From NCBI GenBank assembly GCA_022846075.1, contig AP025582.1, positions 1,798,001-1,862,000 of the forward strand: a DNA stretch of 64,000 bases. The letters run 5' to 3'. Every line of letters starts with the position of its first letter. The stretch's first letter is position 1. The notes below the pieces were generated by a model, which was not told the DNA's origin, searched no databases, and was given only the letters and a program-made list of their open reading frames with translations. Shown here one piece after another: positions 24,447 through 33,517 of the stretch. The position numbers and the translations under genes are program-made. This DNA comes from Oscillospiraceae bacterium. Lineage in GTDB: Bacteria > Bacillota > Clostridia > Oscillospirales > Oscillospiraceae.

Positions 24447-25976
24447 TCAGCCCACCGCCTTTCGCTTGGAGCCGGCCATGTAAAGGCCAAGCTCCTGAAC
24501 CGTCACGCCAGCCGGGTCCAGCTCGGCCACGATCTCTCCCTCGTAGATGACCAAAATCCGGTCGGCCAGATTCATCACCTCATCTAGCTCCAGGGACACC
24601 AACAGGATGCCCTTGCCGTTGTCCCGCTCCGCCACCAGCTGATGGTGGATGTACTCGATGGCACCCACGTCCAGGCCACGGGTAGGCTGGACGGCGATGA
24701 GGAGGTCGGGATCCCGGTCGATCTCCCGGGCCACGATGGCCTTCTGCTGGTTGCCGCCGGACATGGAACGGGCCGTGGTCCTGCCCCCCTGGCCGGAGCG
24801 GATGTCGTACTTTTCAATGAGCTTGTCGCCGTACTGGAAGATCTTGTCGTACTTCAAAAAGCCCCCGGAACAGAACTCCGGCTCAAAATAGCTCTGGAGC
24901 ACCAGGTTATAGGCCAGGGGGTAATCCAGTACCAGGCCGTGCTTGTGCCGGTCCTCTGGGATATAGCCCAGGCCGTGGGTGTTCTTATGGCGGATGGAGG
25001 AATGGGTCACGTCCTCCCCCTTCAGCCGCACTGTGCCGGAGTCCGGCTTCATCAGGCCGGTGATGGCCTGCACCAGCTCGGTCTGGCCGTTTCCGTCGAT
25101 CCCGGCCACGCAGACGATCTCGCCCCGGCGCACCTTCAGGGAAACGCCGTTGACCACCTTTTTCCCGTGGTCCTTATTGATGACGGTGAGGCCCTCGGTC
25201 TCAAAGACCACGTCGGTGGGATGGGCGGGGCCTTTCTCCACCTTCAGTTCCACCTTGCGGCCCACCATCATCTCGCTCATCTCCTCTTTGGAGACGCCGG
25301 AGACGTCGATGGTGCCGATGTATTTGCCCTTTCGGAGGACGGTGCAGCGGTCGGCCACCTCTTTGATCTCATTGAGCTTGTGGGTGATGAAGAGGATGGA
25401 CTTGCCCTCGGCGGCCAGACCCTTCATGATCTTCATCAGCTCTTCGATCTCCTGGGGGGTCAATACGGCGGTAGGCTCGTCAAAGATCAGGATCTCATTG
25501 TCCCGGTAGAGCATCTTCAGGATTTCCACCCGCTGCTGCATCCCCACGGTGATGTTTTCGATGAGGGCGTCCGGGTCCACCCGCAGGCCGTACTGCTCGG
25601 AGAGGGTCACCACTTTCTTCCGGGCCTCGTCCATCTTCAAAAAGCCATGGCTGGTGGTCTCCATCCCCAAGACGATGTTTTGGAGCACAGTAAAATTGTG
25701 GACCAGCTTAAAGTGCTGATGCACCATGCCGATCCCAAGGTCGTTGGCGTCGTTGGGGTCCTTGATCTGGACGACCTCCCCATTCTTTTTGATGACGCCC
25801 TTCTCCGGCTGATACAGCCCGAACAGGACGCTCATCAGGGTGGACTTCCCCGCTCCGTTCTCACCGAGCAGGGCGTGGATCTCACCTTTTTTGAGCTGCA
25901 GGGTGATGTCATCGTTGGCAATGATCCCGGGAAATTCCTTCGTGATATTGCACATCTCGATGATGTACTCACTCAT
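24447..25976 (-). CDS. BMP-type ABC transporter ATP-binding protein (NupO-like, two NBDs)
   Basis: The 509-residue protein has two fused nucleotide-binding domains. NBD1 has Walker [10 protein letters not shown], a variant signature [11 protein letters not shown] and Walker B LIFDEPT. NBD2 has a changed Walker A (GIDGNGQTE) but a good signature [13 protein letters not shown], and lacks a canonical DE after the Walker B strand ([10 protein letters not shown]). This asymmetry is standard for sugar/nucleoside importers. It heads the operon from a strong promoter. No BMP-family binding lipoprotein gene accompanies it. Confidence 0.93.
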   Translation of the reverse strand: MSEYIIEMCNITKEFPGIIANDDITLQLKKGEIHALLGENGAGKSTLMSVLFGLYQPEKGVIKKNGEVVQIKDPNDANDLGIGMVHQHFKLVHNFTVLQNIVLGMETTSHGFLKMDEARKKVVTLSEQYGLRVDPDALIENITVGMQQRVEILKMLYRDNEILIFDEPTAVLTPQEIEELMKIMKGLAAEGKSILFITHKLNEIKEVADRCTVLRKGKYIGTIDVSGVSKEEMSEMMVGRKVELKVEKGPAHPTDVVFETEGLTVINKDHGKKVVNGVSLKVRRGEIVCVAGIDGNGQTELVQAITGLMKPDSGTVRLKGEDVTHSSIRHKNTHGLGYIPEDRHKHGLVLDYPLAYNLVLQSYFEPEFCSGGFLKYDKIFQYGDKLIEKYDIRSGQGGRTTARSMSGGNQQKAIVAREIDRDPDLLIAVQPTRGLDVGAIEYIHHQLVAERDNGKGILLVSLELDEVMNLADRILVIYEGEIVAELDPAGVTVQELGLYMAGSKRKAVG

Positions 25977-26032
25977 CCAGCGCCACTCCCTTCTTCTCAG
26001 ACTCCCGTTCTCACGGGCGATGATTCGGTTCC

Positions 26033-26061
26033 ATTATATCGCTCCATTCGGCATTTTGCAA
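26033..26061 (-). promoter_or_regulatory. Promoter of the BMP-type ABC operon
   Basis: TTGCAA, 17 bp, TATAAT on the minus strand. I see no purine riboswitch in the ~50-base leader. Confidence 0.78.
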
Positions 26062-26147
26062 GGAAAACGCTCGAAAAAAATCAGTTATCCTAAAAGAAAT
26101 TATGCAACTTCACCAAGTGTTGAGATATCTATACTTGTTAACTGTTT

Positions 26148-26942
26148 TTACTTGCCAAGCTGTCCATTTTTCTGCCAGGCCGCCAGCACGGCGTCGATGG
26201 CGGCGGCCCGGAGGCCGTGGCGCTCCAGCTCCGCCACGCCGGCAATGGTAGAGCCGCCGGGGGAGCACACGTCGTCCTTGAGTTTTCCGGGATGGGCCCC
26301 GCTCTCCAGCACCATGGAGGCCGCCCCCAGGGTCATCTGGGCGGCATAGACCAGCGCCTTGCTCCGGGGCAGGCCCGCGGCCACGCCGCCGTCGGCCAGC
26401 GCCTCGATATAAGGATAGATAAACGCCGGGCCGCAGCCCGCCACGGCGCTGAACGCATCTATCAGCCCTTCCTCGATGCGCTCCACCCGGCCAGTCTGGG
26501 CCAAAATGTCCTCCACATCTGTAAAGTGTTTTTCCTTTGCGGTTTTCCCACCCGCCAAAGCGGTCATCCCCGTCCCGATGGCACAGGGGGTATTGGGCAT
26601 GATCCGCAGGACAGGCACCCGCTCTCCCGTCCAGCTCTCCAGGTCGGCCAAAAGGACGCCGGCCGCCACCGAGACCACTACCCGGTCCGTCAGGGCACCG
26701 GACAGTTCTTCCAGCACCCCGTGGATCAGCTTGGGTTTGACGCAGAGGAAAACATACTCCCCCGCCGCCGCGGCCTCTTGATTTGTCCAGACTGCCTGAC
26801 AACCAGTTTCCCTTGCCAGTTCTTCCGCCTTTTCAAAGGTCCGGTTGGCCACCACCACCTGGTCGGGCCCCAACGCCCGGCAGGTCGCCTTGATCAGGGC
26901 CGAGCCCATATTCCCCGTTCCGATAAATGCCGCCTTTTTCAA
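26148..26942 (-). CDS. proC: Pyrroline-5-carboxylate reductase
   Basis: ProC makes proline from pyrroline-5-carboxylate with NAD(P)H. The 264-residue protein begins with the dinucleotide fold (AAFIGTGNMGSALIKA). It has VLRIMPNTPCAIGTGMTAL in the middle and the C-terminal signature DVCSPGGSTIAGVAELERHG. It is a stand-alone gene, as is common. The promoter is TAGACG, 17 bp, TATAAT. Confidence 0.95.
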   Translation of the reverse strand: MKKAAFIGTGNMGSALIKATCRALGPDQVVVANRTFEKAEELARETGCQAVWTNQEAAAAGEYVFLCVKPKLIHGVLEELSGALTDRVVVSVAAGVLLADLESWTGERVPVLRIMPNTPCAIGTGMTALAGGKTAKEKHFTDVEDILAQTGRVERIEEGLIDAFSAVAGCGPAFIYPYIEALADGGVAAGLPRSKALVYAAQMTLGAASMVLESGAHPGKLKDDVCSPGGSTIAGVAELERHGLRAAAIDAVLAAWQKNGQLGK

Positions 26943-26973
26943 GCCGCTCCCCCCTAAGAATATTGATTTTTTT

Positions 26974-27002
26974 ATTATATCATTTCCGACCCGGCTCGTC
27001 TA
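26974..27002 (-). promoter_or_regulatory. proC promoter
   Basis: TAGACG, 17 bp, TATAAT on the minus strand, about 32 bp before the start codon. Confidence 0.65.
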
Positions 27003-27055
27003 CTGTCACTGGGGCGGTTCCGGCGGCATAGAGATGGAAAAAGGAGGTCTGCACA

Positions 27056-27514
27056 GTGGAGCCGTTTCCCCTCTCTCTGCCCCACCCCGCCGCCGCAGCC
27101 GTGCTGCGGGGCGACGGGGCCAATCCCGACCTGGCCGGCGAAGTCCTGTTCTACCCTTACAACGCCGGGACCTTGGTGGTGGTCCGGGCGGTGGGTCTCC
27201 CCTCCCCCGGATTCCTGGGGTTTCATATCCACGCCATGGGCGACTGCACCACCGGGGGCGACGTCCCCTTCCAGCGGGCAGGCAGCCACTATGATACCCA
27301 CGGGTTCCCCCACCCCTGGCACAGCGGCGACCTGCCCCCGCTGCTGGGCTCCCAGACCGGGACCGCCCTGCTGGCGGTCTACACCGACCGGTTCCGCCCC
27401 GAGGAGGTCATCGGACGGTCTGTGATGGTACACGAAAAGGCCGACGACTTCCGCTCCCAGCCCGCCGGAGACAGCGGGGACCGCATCGCCTGCGGGGTCA
27501 TCCGCCCCCTGTGA
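27056..27514 (+). CDS. sodC: Cu/Zn superoxide dismutase family protein, no signal peptide
   Basis: The 152-residue protein keeps the full metal set. Copper histidines are in GFHIHAMGDC and VMVHEKADD, the bridging and zinc histidines in GSHYDTHGFPHPWH, and the zinc Asp in HSGDLP. The two conserved disulfide cysteines are present (MGDCTT and IACGVI). Translation starts at GTG behind AAGGAGG. Bacterial SodC proteins are usually secreted or periplasmic, but this N-terminus (EPFPLSLPHPAAAAVLRG) is not a signal peptide, so the product should be cytoplasmic. Dismutation of superoxide is inferred from the intact ligands. Confidence 0.9.
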   Translation: MEPFPLSLPHPAAAAVLRGDGANPDLAGEVLFYPYNAGTLVVVRAVGLPSPGFLGFHIHAMGDCTTGGDVPFQRAGSHYDTHGFPHPWHSGDLPPLLGSQTGTALLAVYTDRFRPEEVIGRSVMVHEKADDFRSQPAGDSGDRIACGVIRPL

Positions 27515-27515
27515 C

Positions 27516-27553
27516 AAAAAGAAGAGCCTGACGGCGATCCGTCCGGCTCTTCT
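27516..27553 (-). terminator. Terminator between sodC and the bactofilin gene
   Basis: GAAGAGCC-GAC / GTC-GGCTCTTC stem with the T-run on the minus strand. It also sits at the end of sodC. Confidence 0.75.
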
Positions 27554-27565
27554 CATGCAGTCCTA

Positions 27566-28270
27566 TCAAATTTCCAGGCCGTCCCCGAAAAGGCTGTTGG
27601 TCTCCGGGTCCTCCGCGATCCGCATAGCGCCCTGGATCTGGGCCCCCTGGCAGATGGAGATCATCCCGGCGGAGACATTGCCCGCCAAAACGGCCTTGGG
27701 CAGGAAGGAGGCGGAACGGGCGATCTGGAGATTGCCCTTCACCTTGCCGCCCGACTCCAGGTCAGTGGCCAGGATATCCCCCACCACCAGAGCGCCTTCG
27801 TCCAGACAGACCGACGCGGTGGCGGTGATGTTGCCCTGAATGGCGCAGCCAGCCAGCGTCACGGCCCCGCCCTTCACATCGCCCAGCACCTTGCCCGTGA
27901 TCCGCACGTTGCCGGTGGCCTCCAGGTTGCCCTTCAGCTTACCCAGGACCTCTACGTCGCCCTCGGCCCGCAGATCCCCGAAAAGAGAGGTCCCGGCCGA
28001 GATCACAGTGGCGCCGGGGCGGATGAAGGGAGCGGCCTCGGGCATATCGTCCTCCCCGGCCCCTCTCATGGGATCTGACAGGAAAGGCTGGCCTACGCCG
28101 CCAATTTCGGATGCCGCGGAGGGCTGGAAAAACTGCTTATCCATCGTATCAGCCACTTCCTGACGCGCCTCCTCCAAATCGACCTCATCCTGCTTTTCCT
28201 CAGAGCCGACGCCTACCAGACCCAAAAGCTCCTTCATCGCCTGTCTCATATTCTCCTTGTTGCCAGCCAT
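27566..28270 (-). CDS. Bactofilin-like polymer-forming protein
   Basis: Bactofilins are cytoskeletal proteins that polymerise through a right-handed beta-helix. Residues ~85-220 of this 234-residue product hold the typical repeating pattern (VISAGTSLFGDLRAEGDVEV, LKGNLEATGNVRITGKVLGD, IQGNITATASVCLDEGALVVGD). The first ~80 residues are an acidic disordered leader. The start at 28270 has AAGGTG upstream. It follows a membrane-anchored NodB-like protein by 51 bases. Bactofilins often work with cell-wall enzymes, which fits this pairing. Confidence 0.85.
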   Translation of the reverse strand: MAGNKENMRQAMKELLGLVGVGSEEKQDEVDLEEARQEVADTMDKQFFQPSAASEIGGVGQPFLSDPMRGAGEDDMPEAAPFIRPGATVISAGTSLFGDLRAEGDVEVLGKLKGNLEATGNVRITGKVLGDVKGGAVTLAGCAIQGNITATASVCLDEGALVVGDILATDLESGGKVKGNLQIARSASFLPKAVLAGNVSAGMISICQGAQIQGAMRIAEDPETNSLFGDGLEI

Positions 28271-28321
28271 ATGCCGCACCTTCCCATTCGACAAAACTGC
28301 GCCCGCAGTCAACACACCAGA

Positions 28322-29215
28322 TCAGGGCGCGCTTTTATAACTAAAGATCACCGGCATCACCGCCGCCGTCAACGGCTGGAAACCGTATCCCTTTTCCTGC
28401 AGTTCGCTCAAAATACGGGGCAGGGCGTCCACCACGGCCCCTTTGCCCGCCGAGTCATGGAGCATGACGATCCCCCGGCTCTTGCCGTCCATCTCCCGCA
28501 GGACCGCCTCTTCCACCTTTTGTGCCGTCACACCGCCCACCCTGGTATCCTCGCCGGTGACGTCCCAGTCAAAAAAGACGAAGTTCCGGCGGAGCATCTC
28601 CGCAATCAACTCCTGATAGATACCGCTGTTGTAGGCGTTGACGCTGCCCGCGGGAAACCGGAAGATCTCCGCCTTCACTCCGGTGGTCTCATAGACCAGC
28701 TGATAAATCCGGTCAAAGTCCTCCAGATAGGCCTCCACCGAACTGTAAATCGTCTGAAAGGACTCGCTGTAGCTTCTCAGTCCAATGGTGTGCCCCCGGG
28801 CCACGATCTCCCGCATCAGGTCCAGGGAGGCGTCGTCAGTGCGTCCCACCACAAAAAAAGTGGCCTTTACGCCATACTGATCCAAAATATCCAAAATGCG
28901 CTGGGTATTGGCCGTGGGGCTTCCGTCAAAAGTGAGGTAGACCGTGTCCTCCGCCCGCACCCGCCGGTCGGGAAGCTGGGCTGTGCCATAGAGGTCCGGA
29001 TAGAGGGTCTGATAAAGGATCGGCTCAACGGTCGGCCCCGTTTCTTCCAAACCGGATCCCCGGGGAACGGGCTCCTCCCGGACCGCTTCCAACTGCTTCT
29101 CCAGCCTGCCGCATTTCATGCCCAGGCAAACAGCCACAGCGGTGGGGGCCAGGATCAGAAGAGAGAGGAACACCAGAATCAGACGCCGGTAAAAGCGCAC
29201 ACTGAAGGTCTTCAT
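28322..29215 (-). CDS. NodB-domain polysaccharide deacetylase-like protein, catalytic residues degenerate
   Basis: The 297-residue protein has an N-terminal anchor helix (RRLILVFLSLLILAPTAVAV) and an extracellular NodB fold (YLTFDGSPTANTQRILDIL, ATFFVVG, FRFPAG, DWDVTGED, GIVMLHDS). In active enzymes motif 1 is TFDDGP and motif 2 is HxxxH. Here the metal-binding Asp is Gly (TFDGSP), and the second motif reads GHTIGLRSYSES with both metal histidines changed. It is therefore probably not a standard metal-dependent peptidoglycan deacetylase. GGAGG lies 9 bases before the chosen ATG. Confidence 0.85.
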   Translation of the reverse strand: MKTFSVRFYRRLILVFLSLLILAPTAVAVCLGMKCGRLEKQLEAVREEPVPRGSGLEETGPTVEPILYQTLYPDLYGTAQLPDRRVRAEDTVYLTFDGSPTANTQRILDILDQYGVKATFFVVGRTDDASLDLMREIVARGHTIGLRSYSESFQTIYSSVEAYLEDFDRIYQLVYETTGVKAEIFRFPAGSVNAYNSGIYQELIAEMLRRNFVFFDWDVTGEDTRVGGVTAQKVEEAVLREMDGKSRGIVMLHDSAGKGAVVDALPRILSELQEKGYGFQPLTAAVMPVIFSYKSAP

Positions 29216-29283
29216 CCCGCTCCACCTCCCGCCGTAAACCGGCCGGAGACGCTGGCCCAAGGCTTACGTATATTAACATAATG

Positions 29284-29312
29284 ATTATAAAGCAGACAGC
29301 ATGAAAAGGCAA
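29284..29312 (-). promoter_or_regulatory. Promoter of the NodB-like/bactofilin unit
   Basis: TTGCCT, 17 bp, TATAAT on the minus strand, about 70 bp before the first gene. Confidence 0.72.
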
Positions 29313-29344
29313 GGAAAATTTGGCTTATTGACGTTTTTGGGCGA

Positions 29345-29379
29345 AAAAAGGACGCTGCACTCTTCGCAGCGTCCTTTTC
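29345..29379 (-). terminator. Terminator of the SLH protein gene
   Basis: AAAAGGACGCTGC / GCAGCGTCCTTTT stem; the minus strand continues into TTTTTT. Confidence 0.85.
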
Positions 29380-29398
29380 CTGTTCCATTCCCTTTTTA

Positions 29399-31438
29399 TC
29401 AGCCTACGACCACCAGCCGGACCTTTGCCGAAGCTCCCAATGTACCGCTGTAATAGACCGTCATGGTATCGCTGTATCCTTTGGCCTGGGCCAGGCTGAT
29501 CCACTGGCCGCTGTCGCCGTTGTAGACCTGGACATTTCCGGCAATGGGGACCTGGACGCCGTCGATCACCGCGTAATCCTCTCCGTCGAAGGCGGAACGC
29601 GCCACCTTCTCCACTTTGGTCAGCTCGGCAAAGCCCGCGATCTTCTCCCCCGCGGTGACCGCCAGTCCCCCCGCCGCCCCGGAACGGACGCTCTGGGTAC
29701 TGGCGCAGTAAGCCGTCGTGCCCCCGGAGTTCTCCACGGCCAGGGTGCGGTACTCGTAATAGTCCTCCGAGCCCTCTTTGCCGCTGGCAACGGTGGACAG
29801 GCGGTAAAATCCGTAGGTATAGGCATCCCCCGTGACGTTTTTCAAGAGGATGAGGTCCACTTCCCCCTTGTCGTTGGTCCCCGCGTAGGTGATGCTGGAG
29901 GCCGCCACGCGATCGGCGAGGATATCCTCCAGCTCAATTTCCACGGCGGGGGCGGAGCCCACCTGGTCGTAGATCTTCACATGGTCCGAAAGGGGCAGGC
30001 TGCCCAGGGTCCCCGCCGCCACGTTCAGCTGGCCGGAGACCCCGCCGGAGAGGGCGGTGACGGAGCATTTGCCTATCCCAGAAGCGTTCACCCGCACCAG
30101 ACAGCCCTCCAGGTCGGCGGCGGAGGAGGCGTTGCTGATGGCGGCGGAAAGGGACAGCCCGCTGACGTGGGTCAGGGTCCCTTTGGAGGCGCTCTCCAGC
30201 ACCGCCGCCACCGTGGTCTTTTTCTCCCCGGCGGCCCAGGCCCGGACCACCTGGCCGGAGCCGTTCAGGGAAATGGTGATCTTATCCCCCACACTGAGGG
30301 AGGACAGGCCCACGGCATCCTCCGCCACATCAAAGGTGTGCCCCAGAAGGGTGACGGTGTCGGGGGCGGAGGCGTTGGGGCTGACGTCCTCATAATAGCC
30401 GGTGAGGAGGGTGCCGTCGTAAATCTGGGCGTCGGAGGCCGTGACCAGGGTGATGCCGCCGCCCTCCGCGTAATAAAGGGTGAGCTCCCGGCCCTCCAGG
30501 TCGTACCAGACCGCGCCGTAGGTGGTCTTTTCGTCATCCGCCACCACCACCGTGGAAGAAGAGATAGAGTAGGAGGCGCCGCCGGGATCCGTGACCCCCG
30601 AGGCGGTGACGTCCTCCGCCGTCACCGTCTTATAAACGCTGTCATCAGGGAGAAAGCCCTTTACCTTGCCCGTCTTGTCCAGCAAAAGGGTCCCCCGGCG
30701 GTGGACCAGGCTGTCCGGGAGCGGATCGGCCTGACCGTACCAGCTCAGGTTCCCTCCGGCGTAGACATAGGCGGTGTGGAGGGTGCCGTCGGCGGCCTCG
30801 TCGTCGTTATCCAGCAGGATGGCGTTTTCCACATAGGAGCTGCCCAGACCCAGGCCGAAGGTCCTGCCCTGGGTGTCGGGCTGCTGGAGCAGGTTGTAGA
30901 GGAGCAGGGCGGCCTGTCCCCGGGTCAGGGCGTCCCCGCCCCCGGCCGAGACCCCTTCCAGCAGCCCCAGCTTGGCGGCCTTGGAGAGGTAATCCTCCGG
31001 CCAGAAGGGGCCGATGTCGCTGTCGGAATAGCCCAGCAGCCGCAGACAGACGGTGATGGCCTGGGAGAGGGTCACCGCCTCATCGGGGCCGAAGGTGCCG
31101 TCTCCCTTCCCCGCCACCAGACCCTCTTCATAGGCCAGATTGATATAGGGCGCGGCCCAGGAGGAAGCGGCCACATCAGAGAAAAGGGAGCGGTAGGCGC
31201 TGCCAGCGGCCTGATCACCATGGTCCTCGGACAGAACAGCCAGCTTGCAGAACTGGGCCCGGGTGAGGCCGTCCTCCGGGTGGTAGAGCCCGTCGGAGTA
31301 GCCGGAGACCACCCCCAGCCCCGAGAGGACGGCCACCGCTTCGTCCACGTCCCCGGTGGTGGCCGCCAAGGCGGGGGCGGTCAGCAGCGACAGGGACAGC
31401 GCCCCGGAGAGGGCCAGAGAAACAACTCGTCTATTCAT
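29399..31438 (-). CDS. S-layer homology (SLH) domain surface protein
   Basis: The 679-residue protein has a clear signal peptide (RRVVSLALSGALSLSLLTAPALAA). Three SLH repeats cover about residues 30-195 (GVVSGYSDGLYHPEDGLTRA, FSDVAASSWAAPYINLAYEEGL, LSKAAKLGLLEG...LTRGQAALLL). These bind pyruvylated secondary wall polymer and hold the protein on the cell surface. The remaining ~480 residues are Thr/Ser/Gly-rich beta-strand sequence without a recognised domain. The ATG at 31438 has AAAGGA 9 bases upstream; an upstream TTG is less likely. Confidence 0.9.
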   Translation of the reverse strand: MNRRVVSLALSGALSLSLLTAPALAATTGDVDEAVAVLSGLGVVSGYSDGLYHPEDGLTRAQFCKLAVLSEDHGDQAAGSAYRSLFSDVAASSWAAPYINLAYEEGLVAGKGDGTFGPDEAVTLSQAITVCLRLLGYSDSDIGPFWPEDYLSKAAKLGLLEGVSAGGGDALTRGQAALLLYNLLQQPDTQGRTFGLGLGSSYVENAILLDNDDEAADGTLHTAYVYAGGNLSWYGQADPLPDSLVHRRGTLLLDKTGKVKGFLPDDSVYKTVTAEDVTASGVTDPGGASYSISSSTVVVADDEKTTYGAVWYDLEGRELTLYYAEGGGITLVTASDAQIYDGTLLTGYYEDVSPNASAPDTVTLLGHTFDVAEDAVGLSSLSVGDKITISLNGSGQVVRAWAAGEKKTTVAAVLESASKGTLTHVSGLSLSAAISNASSAADLEGCLVRVNASGIGKCSVTALSGGVSGQLNVAAGTLGSLPLSDHVKIYDQVGSAPAVEIELEDILADRVAASSITYAGTNDKGEVDLILLKNVTGDAYTYGFYRLSTVASGKEGSEDYYEYRTLAVENSGGTTAYCASTQSVRSGAAGGLAVTAGEKIAGFAELTKVEKVARSAFDGEDYAVIDGVQVPIAGNVQVYNGDSGQWISLAQAKGYSDTMTVYYSGTLGASAKVRLVVVG

Positions 31439-31465
31439 GGGTAACAATCCTTTCCGTTGGAACTT

Positions 31466-31527
31466 AGGGGGTGGGGCCCCCTCTCAGTCAGGCTTCGCCT
31501 GGCAGCTCCCCCAAAGGGGGAGCCTTT
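31466..31527. repeat. Clostridiales-type intergenic hairpin repeat
   Basis: Three adjacent short hairpins lie in a row: AGGGGG/CCCCCT, CAGGC-TTC-GCCTG and GCTCCCCC-AAA-GGGGGAGC, joined by CTCTCAGT. This composition (CTCTCAGTCAGGC... GGCAGCTCCCC) matches, from memory, a dispersed non-coding repeat seen many times in Oscillospiraceae genomes. Only one copy is in this window. Confidence 0.6.
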
Positions 31528-31583
31528 TACCGCCAGACGTACACATACACGGTACTGTTCCGAACCCGTGCTCCCGGCCCAGG

Positions 31584-32768
31584 TCAGTCGGCCCGGAGGG
31601 CGTCCACGGGCTGGAGGTTGGAGGCCTTCACGGCGGGATAGATGCCGAATACCACGCCGATGACCAGAGAGAAGGCGAAGGAGCCCAGGGCGATGCCCAT
31701 GCCGGGGAGGACCACCAGGCCGTACATGGCCTTTCCCAGGATCAGCGACAGGAGGAAGCCCAGCCCGATGCCGATCAGGCCCCCCAGAGAGCTAAGGATG
31801 CCCGCCTCCAGGAGAAACTGGCCGATGATCTCCCGCCGGGGGGCACCGATGGATTTCTTGATGCCGATCTCCCGGGTGCGCTCGGTGACGGTGACCAGCA
31901 TGATGTTCATGATGCCGATACCGCCCACCAGAAGGGCGATAGAGGCGATGCCCCCCAGCACCACGGACAGGGAGGTCATCTCGTCGTTGGATTCCGTCAT
32001 GGCGGAGTTTCCGTTTTCCAGGGTATACTTGCCCACTGAGGAATCCAGGTTTTCCTCTAAAAAAGAGGTGAGGGAATTCATGACCGGGGTCATCTCGTTG
32101 GAAGAGGACACCTTGACCACGATGTTGTTGGTGTAGGCGCTGTTCAAAATGGTTCGGTTCAGAGAGTACGGGATAACCACCGCGTCATCCATGGAGCCCT
32201 CTGTCCCCCCGTCCTTTTGATAGTAGGTCCCCACCACCAGAAAGGGGTATCCGCCGATTGTGATGGTCTTGCCCACCGGGTCGGCGTACTGGAAAAGGCT
32301 GTCGGCCACGTAGGAGCCCAGGACACAAACCAGGTTCCGGTTCTCCACGTCCTGGGGCAGGATGTCCCGGCCGCTGTCCAGCGTGTAGTTGCTGCATACG
32401 GAAAATTGATCGGAGCCCAAATAGGTGATTGTCTCATCGTCCAGGGTGGTGCCGCCGTACTGAAGGGGCAGGACAGTGGACAGGTCGGGGGTCACGCCAA
32501 GGACCCGGTCGGACAAATCGTTGTTGCCGTAATCATAGAGCAGCCCCATCACGTCCGGTGCCCGGGTGGCGTCATACCAGGTGAATTTGACGGTGACCTT
32601 ATTGACCCCCATTTTTTCATAATAGGCGGTCATGTCGCTGTTGTAGCCGGTGACCATGGCCACCAGTACCAGCACGGCGGTGACGCCGATGATGATGCCC
32701 AGCATGGTGAGGAAGGAGCGGCCCTTTTTCTCCCGAATGGAGTCCAGGGCCATTCGGAGGGAATTCAT
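31584..32768 (-). CDS. MacB-like ABC transporter permease
   Basis: The 394-residue protein has the MacB/FtsX layout. One N-terminal membrane helix (FLTMLGIIIGVTAVLVLVA) is followed by a large extracellular domain (~residues 45-265). Three C-terminal helices follow, beginning at GIASIALLVGGIGIMNIML and including the conserved TERTREIGIKKSIGAPRREI loop. The chosen ATG overlaps the ATPase stop by 4 bases. With the ATPase and the membrane-fusion-like protein it forms a tripartite-style exporter; Gram-positive versions export peptides or drugs. Confidence 0.93.
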   Translation of the reverse strand: MNSLRMALDSIREKKGRSFLTMLGIIIGVTAVLVLVAMVTGYNSDMTAYYEKMGVNKVTVKFTWYDATRAPDVMGLLYDYGNNDLSDRVLGVTPDLSTVLPLQYGGTTLDDETITYLGSDQFSVCSNYTLDSGRDILPQDVENRNLVCVLGSYVADSLFQYADPVGKTITIGGYPFLVVGTYYQKDGGTEGSMDDAVVIPYSLNRTILNSAYTNNIVVKVSSSNEMTPVMNSLTSFLEENLDSSVGKYTLENGNSAMTESNDEMTSLSVVLGGIASIALLVGGIGIMNIMLVTVTERTREIGIKKSIGAPRREIIGQFLLEAGILSSLGGLIGIGLGFLLSLILGKAMYGLVVLPGMGIALGSFAFSLVIGVVFGIYPAVKASNLQPVDALRAD

Positions 32769-33502
32769 AAGGCCCGCTCCCCCACCGCCGCCCCCTCCAG
32801 CCCCGGCACCAGGACGCCGTCCCACAGGCTGTCGTGGACGATCTTCCCGTCCATGACACGGATGGTCCGGTCAGCCTTGGCGGCGATGCCGTTGTCATGG
32901 GTGATGAGGATGACTGTGGTGCCCTGGGCGTTGATCCGGCGCATGAGGCCAAGCACCTGGGCGCCGGTCTTGGAGTCCAGGGCGCCGGTGGGCTCGTCGG
33001 CCATGAGGATGGGGGACCGGGTGGCCATGGCCCGGGCAATGGCCACACGCTGCTGCTGGCCGCCGGAGAGCTGGGAGGGCCTCGACTCCGCCTTGGAGGC
33101 GATCTCCACCTCCTCCAGAGCCTCCAGAGCCCGCCTGCGGCGCTCCTCCAGAGGGATTTTCTGGTAGGTCATGGGCAGGGCCACGTTTTCCCAGACCTTC
33201 AGGGAGGGGATCAGATTATAGCCCTGGAAGATAAAGCTGATGCGCCTCGAGCGCAGGTCGGAGAGCTCCCGCTCCGTCTTTTCCCGCACCGGCTGGCCGT
33301 CCAGAAGGTACTCTCCCCGGGTAGGCACGTCCAGGCAGCCCAGGATGTTCATCATGGTGGATTTGCCGGAGCCGGAGGTGCCGATGATGGCCACGAATTC
33401 CCCCCGCGCGATCTCCAGGGAGACTCCGTCCAGAGCGTTGACCTGGTTTTCCAGGCCTTCATTGTATATTTTGTAAACGTCCTTGATCTCGATGAGGCTC
33501 AT
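32765..33502 (-). CDS. MacB-like ABC transporter ATP-binding protein
   Basis: The 245-residue NBD has Walker A GTSGSGKST, signature LSGGQQQRVAIARA, Walker B ILMADEPTGALD and the H-loop ILITHD. It belongs to the LolD/MacB subfamily. It lies between the fusion protein and the permease, with a 4-base overlap to the permease. Confidence 0.95.
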   Translation of the reverse strand: MSLIEIKDVYKIYNEGLENQVNALDGVSLEIARGEFVAIIGTSGSGKSTMMNILGCLDVPTRGEYLLDGQPVREKTERELSDLRSRRISFIFQGYNLIPSLKVWENVALPMTYQKIPLEERRRRALEALEEVEIASKAESRPSQLSGGQQQRVAIARAMATRSPILMADEPTGALDSKTGAQVLGLMRRINAQGTTVILITHDNGIAAKADRTIRVMDGKIVHDSLWDGVLVPGLEGAAVGERAL

Positions 33503-33517
33503 ACTGTTTCCCTCCTT

